DNA from: Thiomicrospira sp.
GTDB lineage: Bacteria > Pseudomonadota > Gammaproteobacteria > Thiomicrospirales > Thiomicrospiraceae
DNA length: 56,693 nucleotides
Reading direction: 5' to 3'
Assembly (NCBI RefSeq): GCF_014859555.1
Contig: NZ_JACUTY010000007.1
Location: 1-56,693, forward strand
The translations under genes were made by a program, and so were the position numbers. Shown piece by piece: positions 36,884 through 47,002 of the stretch (position 1 is the first letter of the stretch; each line of letters starts with the position of its first letter). The notes under the pieces were generated by a model. The model ran no database searches. It was not told where the DNA came from and saw only the letters and a list, made by a program, of their open reading frames with translations.

Positions 36884-38728
36884 TCAGGCGTATTTAACTT
36901 GATTTCGACCTGCATTTTTAGCTTCATACAAGGCTTGATCGGCACGTTTAAGCACGGAGTTTTCGGTATCATTTAGCTGGAAACAGGTTAAACCAAAGCT
37001 ACAAGTTAAACTGAGTCCAGGAATCGCTTGAAATTCATGACTGGCAACCATCACATGTAAGCGCTCGGTAATGTCCTTCGCTATGTCCATATCGGTTTCC
37101 AATAGCATGATGACAAACTCTTCGCCACCATATCGGCATAATAAATCCGAACTGCGCAAGCCACTTTGGATCAGCTTAGCTAGCTCCTGTAATACCGCAT
37201 CCCCAACATCATGACCGTTTTCGTCATTAATGATTTTAAAATAATCCACATCCAGCATTAATAAACACATTGGGGTTTGATAACGTCTAAAACGGGTCAA
37301 TTCCTGGCTAAGCACTTTATTGAAAAACAATCGATTACTCACACCCGTTAATTCATCGGTTTGTGATAGATGAGCCAACTGCTGCTGTGTCTCAACCAGC
37401 TCAGTAATATCGTGCATAGCGACCGTAAACTGACCAAACAGTGCTTCTGTGAGAGGTTGGATTTTGACCGCAAAATAATAGGCGCGCCCCGCTTTCATGA
37501 TTTTGGCCACATGAGAATCCGCTGGGTGGTTTAACACGTGCTGAATCCAAAATATGCCATTTATTTCGGGCTGTAATAAACCTTCGCCGGGCTCAAACGT
37601 ATCACACACACTTTGATACCGCTGATGAAAAGCTTGTAAATCATCAAATTCACTAAAAAAATCAAAAAAATGTTTGTTTGCATCCAGGGTGCGCGTCATA
37701 TCTGTGACGTATAAAATATCGGAAGCGGAATCAATCACATCGCGAAAATAATTACGCTGAAGTGTTATTTGCTGGCGACTCAAAAAGATAAACGCCAATA
37801 AAACCAACATCACAACTACAACAATAGACACAATCAAATATCGATTTAGTAACGCATTCATATCATTAAAATTAGTTGAATCCAGCGTTTTGGCCACCAA
37901 CCAGTGACCCTCAACTTCGCCAAACGCATCAAAAATAGGCACCCAAGTAATCGCCAGTTGATCTTTGTATATAAATATCTCATCGCTCAACAAGTTTTCC
38001 ATACCAATCAACGTTACCAGCTCGACTAATTCATCGGCTGCATGGCTATTCACCACATAATAGTCATCAATAAACTGGTCATTACTCGGCAAGATCAACT
38101 TGGGACGATGACGTTTATCTGCCAGCACCAGCGAGCGCGTATTTTCAATATTTAAACGATCAATTAAGGGCTGAAACTGGGATACAACTTCGACCACACC
38201 CAATACTTTTGAGCCTTCAAGCACCTGCACCATGGATTTAAATGTCATAGAGAACAATCCCGTACTGACGGTCGTGGTAGGGGCTTCATGCGGGTTGTTT
38301 ATTAGGTATTCAAGGTCAGTTCGAATGCCAATTAATGAATCACCTCGACGCACCGTCCAGCTTCTTTCCATGCTGATCCCATCGCGATTAATCACCTGTA
38401 ACCAAATATCATTAGACGGTGTTTTAGCTTGGATACGTTGGGCTGTAGTCGCTAGTCCGGCGCTAAATTCGCAACAAGGCAAACTGAGGAGTTGTTGAAC
38501 ATTCGGATTTTCCGCCAACATTAACGCCAGCGCTAAGGCCGAACTTTTTTGCTCGCTAATTAGAGCATTCACCTGGGTATGAATATCTTGTTTGTGTGCG
38601 TCATAAACCGCATAACGAAGCGACTCGCTTTCTTGCTGGTATAACCAAATTTTGGACAGGATCACCAATAAGATAATCACGCTGAACAAGGCCATCAGCC
38701 ATCGATATCTTTGCAATACTTGCTTCAT
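36884..38728 (-). CDS. membrane-bound diguanylate cyclase with periplasmic sensor
   Basis: About 614 residues from the ATG at 38728 (GGA six bases upstream), which places a transmembrane helix (LMALFSVIILLVILSKIWLY) right at the N-terminus; upstream ATGs at 38773 and 38821 would add up to 31 residues. A periplasmic double-Cache-like sensor runs to about residue 300, then a second helix (YLIVSIVVVVMLVLLAFIFL), a PAS-like segment and a C-terminal GGDEF domain with GGEEF intact and RSSD five residues upstream as the inhibitory site. It makes c-di-GMP in response to an unknown external signal. The 92-bp gap to gcvH suggests a separate transcript upstream. Confidence 0.88.
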   Translation of the reverse strand: MKQVLQRYRWLMALFSVIILLVILSKIWLYQQESESLRYAVYDAHKQDIHTQVNALISEQKSSALALALMLAENPNVQQLLSLPCCEFSAGLATTAQRIQAKTPSNDIWLQVINRDGISMERSWTVRRGDSLIGIRTDLEYLINNPHEAPTTTVSTGLFSMTFKSMVQVLEGSKVLGVVEVVSQFQPLIDRLNIENTRSLVLADKRHRPKLILPSNDQFIDDYYVVNSHAADELVELVTLIGMENLLSDEIFIYKDQLAITWVPIFDAFGEVEGHWLVAKTLDSTNFNDMNALLNRYLIVSIVVVVMLVLLAFIFLSRQQITLQRNYFRDVIDSASDILYVTDMTRTLDANKHFFDFFSEFDDLQAFHQRYQSVCDTFEPGEGLLQPEINGIFWIQHVLNHPADSHVAKIMKAGRAYYFAVKIQPLTEALFGQFTVAMHDITELVETQQQLAHLSQTDELTGVSNRLFFNKVLSQELTRFRRYQTPMCLLMLDVDYFKIINDENGHDVGDAVLQELAKLIQSGLRSSDLLCRYGGEEFVIMLLETDMDIAKDITERLHVMVASHEFQAIPGLSLTCSFGLTCFQLNDTENSVLKRADQALYEAKNAGRNQVKYA

Positions 38729-38894
38729 AACGGTTCCATGCAAATTCAACCCATTTAAAATCTCACGCTTCATTTTGAACTCAAATAAACATAATTGCTT
38801 ATCAATTTTGCTAATACGCATCAAAGTTTTTACTATGACTACAGATTCAATTAAGCCAATGCGCTTAAGTGAACCTGTCTACTTTAACTCCACA

Positions 38895-38923
38895 TTGGTA
38901 ATGAGGTAAAAAAGCGTTACTAT
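38895..38923 (+). promoter_or_regulatory. possible sigma70 promoter of ggt
   Basis: TTGGTA and TACTAT separated by 17 bases, each four of six to consensus, ending 52 bases before the ggt start. Confidence 0.3.
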
Positions 38924-38975
38924 AAAGCCTGGGCACCACGATTAACCCCTGATTATCTATTGACTGAGGCCATTC

Positions 38976-40655
38976 ATGTTGTATTCACGCACCCTATTGA
39001 TTGTTATCAGCTTATTTTCTTTATCCATCACCAGCCCGGTTTATGCCGATTCGCGGGCGGCTGTAGCCATGCCAGATAGCTATTCAGCTAACGTGGCACA
39101 AGCTATCTTGGATAAAGGAGGCAACGCGATTGATGCCGCCGTCGCGGCGTCTTTTAGCTTAGCCGTGACTTACCCTGAAGCGGGAAACTTAGGCGGAGGC
39201 GGATTTATGCTGATTCATGCCCAAGGCGTAACTCGGTTTCTGGACTATCGCGAAACCGCCCCACAAGCCGCACACCGAAATCTTTACCTAGATAAAGAAG
39301 GTGAGGTGATTCCATATCGTTCACTGGTTGGGTACCAAGCGTCTGGCGTACCCGGCAGCGTGATGGGTTTATGGCAAGCACACCAAACTTACGGTCAACT
39401 GAGTTGGTCGGAACTGATTGAACCGGCGATCGACTTAGCTAAAAATGGCTTTATCGTTCACCCAAAACTGGTCGAGACTGCAACCTGGTATCAAAACTGG
39501 GCCTATGAAAAAGCCGACAACTTGAATTTTTTGGACTACTTTGGAAACTTGGAAGCTGAACAGACTTTCAAACAACCTGAATTAGCGAACACTCTTAAAC
39601 GCATAGCCGAACATGGAGCCGACGAGTTTTATCAAGGCGAAACTGCCCAATTAATTGCGAAACAAATGCAAGCCAATCAAGGTTTAATTACACTGGAAGA
39701 CCTAGCCAACTACCAGGTCAAATGGCGCCAACCAGTGCAAGCTCGCTGGCAGGGTTATGATGTCTATTCCTCACCCCCTCCGAGTTCCGGTGGCATTGCG
39801 CTGGTGCAATTATTACAAATGAAAGCCGAGTTGTCACACGAGTTTGAAGGCGTATATCACAACAGTGCCAGCTACGTTCATCTGTTGGCTGAAATCAAAA
39901 AACGCGTGTATGCGGATCGCGCTGAGTATTTAGGTGACCCGGATTTTTACCAGGTCCCCACCGACAAGTTGATTGCGCCAAAATATCTAGTCCAACGTGC
40001 AAAAGAGGTCAATCCGATTCGCATCTCACCCACACCTGAAATTAAACCAGGCCTGGTGGAAAGCGAACAAACCACGCATTTTTCGATTTTGGATGCGCAA
40101 GGCAATGCGGTTTCGAATACCACCACGCTAAATATGCCCTTTGGCAGTGGCGTGGTGATTAAGGGTGCGGGGTTCTTAATGAATGATGAAATGGATGACT
40201 TTTCCGCCAAACCCGGTGTGCCCAACGTATTTGGCGTGATCGGTGGCGAAGCCAACGCCATTGCCGCCAATAAACGCATGCTGTCGTCCATGACACCGAC
40301 GATTTTATTGCGCAATGGACAAGTGTCCAAAGTGATCGGTACACCAGGCGGTTCGACCATTATTACGAGTGTGTTTCAAGCCTTGGTGAATAACATTGAA
40401 TTTGATATGACGGCGCAACAAGCCGTGGATGCCTCGCGCGTTCACCATCAGCTTTGGCCTAAAGATGAAATTGGCTTTCACCCATCGTTGGATGCCAATA
40501 CGATTCAAACCTTAACAAACCAAGGTTATACCGTATCTCAACGCCGGTTTTTTGGTGATTTACAGTTTATTAGTCGTTCTCGATTCGGCGATTTAGAAGC
40601 CGCCTCCGACCAGCGCGGCCGTGGCGAAAGTCGTGTCTGGATAATAAGCGAATAA
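38976..40655 (+). CDS. ggt: gamma-glutamyltransferase
   Basis: 559 residues with a signal peptide ending near VYA-DS (residue 25), so periplasmic. It hydrolyses or transfers the gamma-glutamyl group of glutathione. Autoprocessing splits the precursor before the catalytic threonine in EQTTHFSILD (near residue 365). Conserved NAIDAAVAASFSLAV, GNLGGGGFML, the SPPPSSGG oxyanion region and TPGGSTIITSVFQ are present. Convergent with folM with only 2 bp between stops. Palindrome at 40046. Confidence 0.93.
   Translation: MLYSRTLLIVISLFSLSITSPVYADSRAAVAMPDSYSANVAQAILDKGGNAIDAAVAASFSLAVTYPEAGNLGGGGFMLIHAQGVTRFLDYRETAPQAAHRNLYLDKEGEVIPYRSLVGYQASGVPGSVMGLWQAHQTYGQLSWSELIEPAIDLAKNGFIVHPKLVETATWYQNWAYEKADNLNFLDYFGNLEAEQTFKQPELANTLKRIAEHGADEFYQGETAQLIAKQMQANQGLITLEDLANYQVKWRQPVQARWQGYDVYSSPPPSSGGIALVQLLQMKAELSHEFEGVYHNSASYVHLLAEIKKRVYADRAEYLGDPDFYQVPTDKLIAPKYLVQRAKEVNPIRISPTPEIKPGLVESEQTTHFSILDAQGNAVSNTTTLNMPFGSGVVIKGAGFLMNDEMDDFSAKPGVPNVFGVIGGEANAIAANKRMLSSMTPTILLRNGQVSKVIGTPGGSTIITSVFQALVNNIEFDMTAQQAVDASRVHHQLWPKDEIGFHPSLDANTIQTLTNQGYTVSQRRFFGDLQFISRSRFGDLEAASDQRGRGESRVWIISE
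40046..40057. repeat. ACCAGGCCTGGT palindrome
   Basis: Perfect 12-mer inside ggt, read as Pro-Gly-Leu-Val, about 40 bases before the catalytic-threonine codon. Confidence 0.95.
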
Positions 40656-40657
40656 AC

Positions 40658-41359
40658 TTAGCGCTGGCCACCATCAAGCGTCAAAGTTGAGCCGGTGCTA
40701 TATGGACTGTTCATCAAATAAGTTAGCGCCTCAAAAACAACCTGCGCGCCCGGCTCAATCCCCAGTAGCGATTTTTGCAAGCGTTTTTCTCGGTAGTCCG
40801 CTTTATCGTGTTGGTTAAACATCACCAGGCCTGGTGCTATATCGTTTACTTTAATATCTGGTGCTAAAGCCTGTGCAAATGAACGTGTCATGTTTTGCAA
40901 AGCGGCTTTTGACGCGCTATAACCGATTTGATTGGCCGATCCGCGTTCAACACTCGCATCACTCAGCGAAATAATGTCTTTCAATTCGCCGTCACTTGCA
41001 CGCAACAAAGGTGTCAACGCTCGGTTGAGTTCATAAGGCGTTTTTACATGCACTTGCCATTGCTGATCAAAACTGTTTTCGACCTCATCATCTAGCCATA
41101 TAGAGGCATTGTGAACAATCGCACGCAAACTTTCCGCCGTTTGCCCGACCTGCTCAATAAAACCGGCTCGCTGTTTGGCGTCGGTAAAATCAACTTGAAT
41201 CGCGTGTGCGCCAAGTTTTATCAACTCATCCACGCCAGGCTTGGGATTGCGAAAACTGAAAATTACTGGATAATCTTTTTCTAGTAGAAATTGCTTAGCC
41301 AAATGCAAACCAACTCGCTGGCCGGCACCGGTAATCAAAATTGCATTTTTAAGTTTCAT
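40658..41359 (-). CDS. folM: FolM-type dihydromonapterin/dihydrofolate reductase
   Basis: 233-residue short-chain dehydrogenase. Cofactor motif ILITGAGQRVGLHLA near residue 8, VHNASIW near 84, and the Tyr-Lys catalytic pair in GYSASKAAL near 148. The GxGQRxG form and IHNAS-type segment are those of FolM rather than general SDRs. FolM reduces dihydromonapterin and can support folate reduction; it pairs logically with folE2 at 7.5 kb. Palindrome at 40824 codes for APGLV. Confidence 0.8.
   Translation of the reverse strand: MKLKNAILITGAGQRVGLHLAKQFLLEKDYPVIFSFRNPKPGVDELIKLGAHAIQVDFTDAKQRAGFIEQVGQTAESLRAIVHNASIWLDDEVENSFDQQWQVHVKTPYELNRALTPLLRASDGELKDIISLSDASVERGSANQIGYSASKAALQNMTRSFAQALAPDIKVNDIAPGLVMFNQHDKADYREKRLQKSLLGIEPGAQVVFEALTYLMNSPYSTGSTLTLDGGQR
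40824..40835. repeat. ACCAGGCCTGGT palindrome
   Basis: Perfect 12-mer inside folM, read as Pro-Gly-Leu-Val. Confidence 0.95.
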
Positions 41360-41423
41360 AAGCTACCTTTTAACACCATAATAACAAGAGCATCTTGATA
41401 TCTGCAAAACTAAGCCCCCGCAA

Positions 41424-41442
41424 AACTAACCTGGGGTTAGTT
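41424..41442. promoter_or_regulatory. operator-like inverted repeat between folM and the epimerase gene
   Basis: AACTAACC-TGG-GGTTAGTT, eight-base perfect arms with a three-base spacer, in the 159-bp divergent gap. It could be a repressor site; none is identified. Confidence 0.35.
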
Positions 41443-41518
41443 GAGATGTTCATAAGTATACCGAATTCATCACCCAGCCGATTAACCAAAGTAACTCGGT
41501 TTGGACTAAGGAGACAAC

Positions 41519-42376
41519 ATGAATCTACTCATTCTTGGCGGCACCGGTTTTGTGGGTCGCCATTTAGCCAGCGCGCTACGCCATGACGGCCATAATGTGA
41601 TTCAAATGGGGCGCAGTGCTTATAACTGCATCGAGAACTTAACCGAGCTGCTTAAAGCGCAAGACGTTGTCATTCAAATGGCGGGCGCGAACATCGGCCA
41701 ACGCTGGAATGAAGATTATAAACAAACCCTTTATTCCAGTCGAATCGACACCACTGAAATGCTGGCTAAGGCATTAGCTTTATTAGATACGCCGCCCAAA
41801 CAAGTTATTGCGATTTCAGCGATTGGACTTTATCCACAACGCCCTTGCGGCGAACCTTTAGATGAATCCTGCCAGCAAGTGGATGATAGCTTTCTGGGTG
41901 AGTTAGGCCAAGCTTGGGAAAACGCCAGTTTAAAACTTAGCCCGGAGCCGCTTATTATGCGTTTTGGTGTGGTCTTGGGTAAAGACGGCGGCGCGTTAAA
42001 GAAAATGCTACCCGCGTTTCGGTTTGGCCTTGGCGGGCCAGTGGTTACTGGTGAACAATGTTTTAGCTGGGTTCATATTGATGATGTGGTTGAGGCTTTT
42101 CGCTGGGCGATTCAACACCCCGAACATCGCGGGGCCATCAATGTCACCGCCCCGCAACCGCTTACTCAAAAAGAATTTGGTCACACGCTGGCTAAAGTAT
42201 TGCGGCGTCCATTTGGACTGCCGATGCCGGAAAAATTGCTCAACTGGCTATTTGGTGAAGGTGCGCAGGTTCTCACGCATAGCAGCTGTGTGGTGCCGAC
42301 ACGGCTCGAAAAACTCGGGTTTAAGTTTAAATACCCGGATGCTAAGTCAGCCTTAACCCAAATATTGAGACGTTAA
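41519..42376 (+). CDS. TIGR01777-family NAD-dependent epimerase (YfcH/SDR39U1)
   Basis: 285 residues, extended short-chain dehydrogenase. LILGGTGFVGRHLA at the N-terminus, QMAGANIG near residue 55, ISAIGLYP near 100, SWVHIDDVV near 178 and the C-terminal GAINVTAPQPLTQ are typical of the family. Substrate unknown; eukaryotic and bacterial members have been linked to division and to heme binding without a settled reaction. mutM starts one base after its stop, so the two are one unit. Confidence 0.85.
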   Translation: MNLLILGGTGFVGRHLASALRHDGHNVIQMGRSAYNCIENLTELLKAQDVVIQMAGANIGQRWNEDYKQTLYSSRIDTTEMLAKALALLDTPPKQVIAISAIGLYPQRPCGEPLDESCQQVDDSFLGELGQAWENASLKLSPEPLIMRFGVVLGKDGGALKKMLPAFRFGLGGPVVTGEQCFSWVHIDDVVEAFRWAIQHPEHRGAINVTAPQPLTQKEFGHTLAKVLRRPFGLPMPEKLLNWLFGEGAQVLTHSSCVVPTRLEKLGFKFKYPDAKSALTQILRR

Positions 42377-42377
42377 C

Positions 42378-43235
42378 GTGCCAGAATTGCCTGAGGTCGA
42401 AACCACCAAACGTGGCATCGAAAACCAAATTTGCCACAAACGAATTGTTGAAATTCAGATACGCCACACCCAGCTACGCTGGCCCGTTCCAGTTGAGCTC
42501 AAAACACGGCTACCAGGCCTGGTGGTTGAGTCGGTTAAACGACGTGGCAAATATTTATTGCTTAAAACCGCCGCTGGCCATATTTTGATTCATTTGGGTA
42601 TGTCAGGGCATTTGCGGGTTCTGTCGCAATCCACCCCACCCGGCAAACACGATCACATCGACCTGGTGTTTGAAGATGGAACCTGCTTAAGATATCAAGA
42701 CACTCGACGTTTTGGCGCTTGGTTATGGACAGATCAAGCGCCTGAAGATCATCCGCTACTTTCAAAACTGGGGCCAGAACCTTTATCGGACGCGTTTAAT
42801 CCTGACTATCTATGGCAAGCTACGCGGGATCGTAATACCGCGATTAAGTCCTTTATGATGAACAGTCATCAGCTAGTGGGGGTAGGAAACATTTATGCGA
42901 ATGAATCCTTGTTTTTAAGCGGTCTTCACCCATTAAAGCCTGCAAAAGATTTATCGAAATTAGAATGCGCTAATCTGGTCACACAGATTCGGCAGGTATT
43001 AAGTGTGGCGATTGAGCAAGGTGGCACGACCTTAAAAGATTTTCTCAGCCCAAGTGGTCGCCCCGGTTATTTTGTGCAAAAATTATTGGTGTATGGTCGT
43101 GCGGATCAACCATGTTTAAACTGCGGCACAGCGATTGAACGTGCGGTACATTTTCAACGTGCGAGTTATGTTTGTCCAATATGCCAACCTCAGCCTAAAA
43201 AAAGCCGCGCTAAGCAGGAGAAGACATCAAAATGA
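42378..43235 (+). CDS. mutM: formamidopyrimidine-DNA glycosylase
   Basis: 285 residues with a GTG start giving the mature N-terminal PELPEVETTKRGIE, where the proline is the catalytic amine. It removes oxidised purines such as 8-oxoguanine and cleaves the strand. MNSHQLVGVGNIYANESLF is the helix-two-turn-helix region and CLNCGTAIER...CPICQP the C-terminal zinc finger. The ATGA overlap couples it to the lipoprotein gene. Palindrome at 42512, in the codons for LPGLVVES. Confidence 0.95.
   Translation: MPELPEVETTKRGIENQICHKRIVEIQIRHTQLRWPVPVELKTRLPGLVVESVKRRGKYLLLKTAAGHILIHLGMSGHLRVLSQSTPPGKHDHIDLVFEDGTCLRYQDTRRFGAWLWTDQAPEDHPLLSKLGPEPLSDAFNPDYLWQATRDRNTAIKSFMMNSHQLVGVGNIYANESLFLSGLHPLKPAKDLSKLECANLVTQIRQVLSVAIEQGGTTLKDFLSPSGRPGYFVQKLLVYGRADQPCLNCGTAIERAVHFQRASYVCPICQPQPKKSRAKQEKTSK
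42512..42523. repeat. ACCAGGCCTGGT palindrome
   Basis: Perfect 12-mer inside mutM, read as Pro-Gly-Leu-Val. Confidence 0.95.
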
Positions 43236-43678
43236 AACGTCCAGTATTCCTAGTTGGCCTTGTCAGCCTTGTGTTGTTAAGTGCTTGCCAAAATAAATCC
43301 GATACCCAATCCTGGCCACTAGTTGAAGACTGTGACTTACACCAACAAACCTGCCAATCGCAACAAGGCGAATCACGTGCCAGCTTAAGCATTCAACCCC
43401 AGCCAATTCCGCTAGCGAAACCTTTTCAGATTGAGGTTCAGCTCGATAATTTAGAGGCGCAAACCCTAGAGTTGGACATCTCAGGCATTAATATGTATAT
43501 GGGTTACAATCGTGTCAGCCTTACAGCCAACCCTGATCAGCCCGGCCATTATACTGGCGCCTCCATGCTGGCGTTCTGTACCAATGAAGTCATGGAATGG
43601 CAAATCAGCCTTTTGCTTCAGCAAGCCGATGGAAGCCGATTGCAAATTCCGTTTAAACTCGTCACTCGAAATCGTTAA
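43232..43678 (+). CDS. small lipoprotein with Met/Cys-rich beta domain
   Basis: 148 residues. Lipoprotein signal ends at LLSAC (Cys19). The mature part has a Cys pair spaced by six residues (EDCDLHQQTC), then an immunoglobulin-like strand pattern with GINMYMGYNRVSL and AFCTNEVMEW. Methionines and a cysteine clustered this way recall YtkA/FixH-like or copper-binding periplasmic domains, but I cannot assign a family. Overlaps mutM by 4 bp and is followed at 11 bp by a P-type ATPase gene, so metal handling is possible. Confidence 0.6.
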   Translation: MKRPVFLVGLVSLVLLSACQNKSDTQSWPLVEDCDLHQQTCQSQQGESRASLSIQPQPIPLAKPFQIEVQLDNLEAQTLELDISGINMYMGYNRVSLTANPDQPGHYTGASMLAFCTNEVMEWQISLLLQQADGSRLQIPFKLVTRNR

Positions 43679-43689
43679 CAGGGGCCACT

Positions 43690-46470
43690 ATGAGCTTAAC
43701 GAATACCGAACAAACTCAATCCGACTCTGCCAAGCCAGATCAAACTCAATCCGCCCCGCTCTTCACACGTTCTGTCGAAGACGTAAGCCAACAGTTTGAC
43801 ACCGATGCCCAGTTGGGTTTAAGTCAGGCGGAAGCCGAACAGCGCCTGACAAAATACGGCCCTAACCAGCTCAGCGAAACCCATGGTGTCGCGATAATCC
43901 CATTATTCCTTCGTCAGCTCAAAAACCCGCTGTTAATCGTGTTGTTTTTTGGGGCCTTGCTGTCATTTTACATCCAGCATTATGTCGATGCATTTGCGAT
44001 TACCGCCATTATCCTAATCAACGCCACCATCAGTTTTATGCAAGAGTTTAAAGCGCAACGTTCGATGGATGCCTTGCGCGAGATGGCCGCCCCCAAATGC
44101 TGGGTTAAACGAGATGGCGAATGGCAGAATTTAGCCGCCGCCGACTTAGTGCCGGGTGATTTAATTAAACTCGAAACCGGCACGATTATTCCAGCCGACG
44201 CCCGTCTGGTTGAAACCGTGCAAATTCAAATCGATGAATCGGCCCTTACTGGCGAGTCGGATCCAGTCAGAAAAAATGCCAAGCCACTCAGCGACGCCAA
44301 TTTAATATTGGCCGATCAAATCAATATGTGCTTTATGAGCACCTCGGTAATCCATGGTTACGCGACCGCGATCGTCACCGGCACTGGCATGAATACCGAA
44401 GTCGGTCATATTGCCGAGCTAATGGAAAGCGGTGAACAACGCTTAACGCCACTCCAGCTCCGCATTAAAAACATGTCTCACATTTTAATCTTGGCCGCAC
44501 TTGTCATAGTCGCGATCATTATGGCGATGGGCTTTTTTCAGGGTATGAACCTGAGCAATATGAGCAGCATCGGCATTTCACTCGCGGTGGCCGCAATTCC
44601 AGAAGGTTTGCCGACGGTCGTCACCATTGTTTTAACAATGGGTGCTTATCAAATGATGCGCTCGAACGCGCTGGCGAAACACCTGACATCGGTCGAAACC
44701 CTCGGCTCCACCACCGTTATTTGTTCGGATAAAACCGGCACGTTAACTCAAAACAAAATGCAAGTTCAGAAAATCTGGCTGGGCGGTGAATCCTTGCGAG
44801 TGGATGGCGTCGGTTACGAACCTAAAGGTCAATTTTACAATGATGACGGCCAGCCGATCGAAGCCCACACCCACAAACCCTTAATGAAAATGCTCAAAAT
44901 GTCGGCCTTGTGCAGTGACACACGCTTGGTCGAAACCGACGGCCAGTATTCGATTCATGGCTTACCCACTGAAGGTGCGATTGTCGTTGCCGCCGCCAAA
45001 GCAAAAGTCACCAAAGAACAGTTATTAAACGATTACGATATCGAACACAGCTTCCCGTTTGACTCAAGTCGAAAAATGATGAGCGTGATTGTGCGGGATG
45101 AAGACAACCAGGCCTGGTTGTATGTAAAAGGCGCACCCGATGTCATCATGAGCCGTTGCGACTACATGGTTCGACAAGGCGAAACGGTCAATTTTTCAGG
45201 TTATCAAAAAGACGCACACGAGGTGACCAGCGAGTTTGGTCGCCAGGCCTTGCGTACTTTGGCCATCGCCTTTCGAAAACTCAGTGAAGAAGACCTAGAG
45301 TCGCCCGATACCACCCTGGAAACTCAGCTCACTTTAAAAGGCATCTACGGCATCATTGACCCTCCTCGACCCGAAGCCACGCAAGCCGTTAAAGACTGCC
45401 ATAGCGCCGGCATTGGCGTGGTAATGATCACTGGCGACCATGTTGAAACCGCCAAAGCCATCGCGCTCCAAATGCATATTATTGACAACGCCAACAGCTC
45501 CAGCCTGACTGGAGCCGAGCTAAATGAACTGGATGACCAACAGCTTTATGATTGCGTTAAAAACATTCGCGTATTTGCGCGTGTAACCCCCGAACACAAG
45601 CTGCGAATCGTGCACGCCTTGCAATCGCATCAAGAAGTCGTCGCCATGACAGGCGATGGAGTGAACGACGCGCCCGCTTTACGCGCGGCCGACATCGGCG
45701 TGGCGATGGGCATCAGCGGAACGGGTGTGGCAAAAGAGTCGGCCGACTTAATTTTATTGGATGATAACTTTAAAACCATTGTGACTGCGGTTCGAGAAGG
45801 ACGCCGCATTTACGATAATATTCGCAAGTTTATCCGCCAAGCCCTCACCGCCAATGTCAGCGAAGTATCGGCCTTGCTGTTTGCATTTGTGCTGATTTCG
45901 GCCACCGTAGATGAAAGCGGCAACATGCTGGTGATGCTGACATTGGCCCCGTTGATGATTTTATGGGTTAACCTGGTAAGTGACGGTATTCCTGCGCTTG
46001 CGCTGGGGGTTGATGGCGCTGAAAACGATGTCATGAAACGCCAGCCACGCGCTTCGAATGAAAGCTTTTTTGCCGACCACCTCAGCCACCGAATCGTTAT
46101 TCGCGGACTGGCGATGGGCGCATTGACTTATGGCGTATTTATAAGTGCCATTAACCAAGATTACAGTTCTGAGTATGCTCAGACTTTAGCCTTTATGACG
46201 CTGATTTTTGGTCAACTGTTCCATATTTTTGATGCCCGTACCTTTACCACCATTTACCAGCGTAACCCATTTAGTAATCCGGCATTACTCTGGGCGGTCG
46301 CCGGTTCGGCGGCTTTGTCGATTAGTATGGTGTACTGGTCTTGGGGTCAGACGGTGCTAGGTACAACGGCGGTGGCGTTAGAACACCTGCTGATCGTGAT
46401 TGCTTTATCCGCGTTACCCACGCTGATTTTGTCGGGGATTAAGCAGCTATTCAAGGTGAAATGGCTTTAA
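43690..46470 (+). CDS. P-type cation-transporting ATPase (P2, calcium-pump-like)
   Basis: 926 residues. Phosphorylation motif CSDKTGTLT near residue 351, actuator loop ALTGESDPV near 192, TGDHVETA and TGDGVNDAPA in the P domain. The membrane motif AAIPEGLP near 308 and NLVSDGIPALALGVD near 763 are those of P2-type pumps moving Ca2+ or monovalent cations, not the CPC of heavy-metal pumps. A charged, Gln/Ser-rich N-terminal tail precedes the first domain. The ion cannot be fixed from sequence alone. Palindrome at 45107. Confidence 0.9.
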   Translation: MSLTNTEQTQSDSAKPDQTQSAPLFTRSVEDVSQQFDTDAQLGLSQAEAEQRLTKYGPNQLSETHGVAIIPLFLRQLKNPLLIVLFFGALLSFYIQHYVDAFAITAIILINATISFMQEFKAQRSMDALREMAAPKCWVKRDGEWQNLAAADLVPGDLIKLETGTIIPADARLVETVQIQIDESALTGESDPVRKNAKPLSDANLILADQINMCFMSTSVIHGYATAIVTGTGMNTEVGHIAELMESGEQRLTPLQLRIKNMSHILILAALVIVAIIMAMGFFQGMNLSNMSSIGISLAVAAIPEGLPTVVTIVLTMGAYQMMRSNALAKHLTSVETLGSTTVICSDKTGTLTQNKMQVQKIWLGGESLRVDGVGYEPKGQFYNDDGQPIEAHTHKPLMKMLKMSALCSDTRLVETDGQYSIHGLPTEGAIVVAAAKAKVTKEQLLNDYDIEHSFPFDSSRKMMSVIVRDEDNQAWLYVKGAPDVIMSRCDYMVRQGETVNFSGYQKDAHEVTSEFGRQALRTLAIAFRKLSEEDLESPDTTLETQLTLKGIYGIIDPPRPEATQAVKDCHSAGIGVVMITGDHVETAKAIALQMHIIDNANSSSLTGAELNELDDQQLYDCVKNIRVFARVTPEHKLRIVHALQSHQEVVAMTGDGVNDAPALRAADIGVAMGISGTGVAKESADLILLDDNFKTIVTAVREGRRIYDNIRKFIRQALTANVSEVSALLFAFVLISATVDESGNMLVMLTLAPLMILWVNLVSDGIPALALGVDGAENDVMKRQPRASNESFFADHLSHRIVIRGLAMGALTYGVFISAINQDYSSEYAQTLAFMTLIFGQLFHIFDARTFTTIYQRNPFSNPALLWAVAGSAALSISMVYWSWGQTVLGTTAVALEHLLIVIALSALPTLILSGIKQLFKVKWL
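45107..45118. repeat. ACCAGGCCTGGT palindrome
   Basis: Perfect 12-mer inside the ATPase gene, read as Gln-Ala-Trp. Confidence 0.95.
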
Positions 46471-46478
46471 GCGCTCAT

Positions 46479-46967
<489 letters not shown>

Positions 46968-47002
46968 TCATTAGTTATTGTGCACATCATACCTTGAGTC
47001 TT

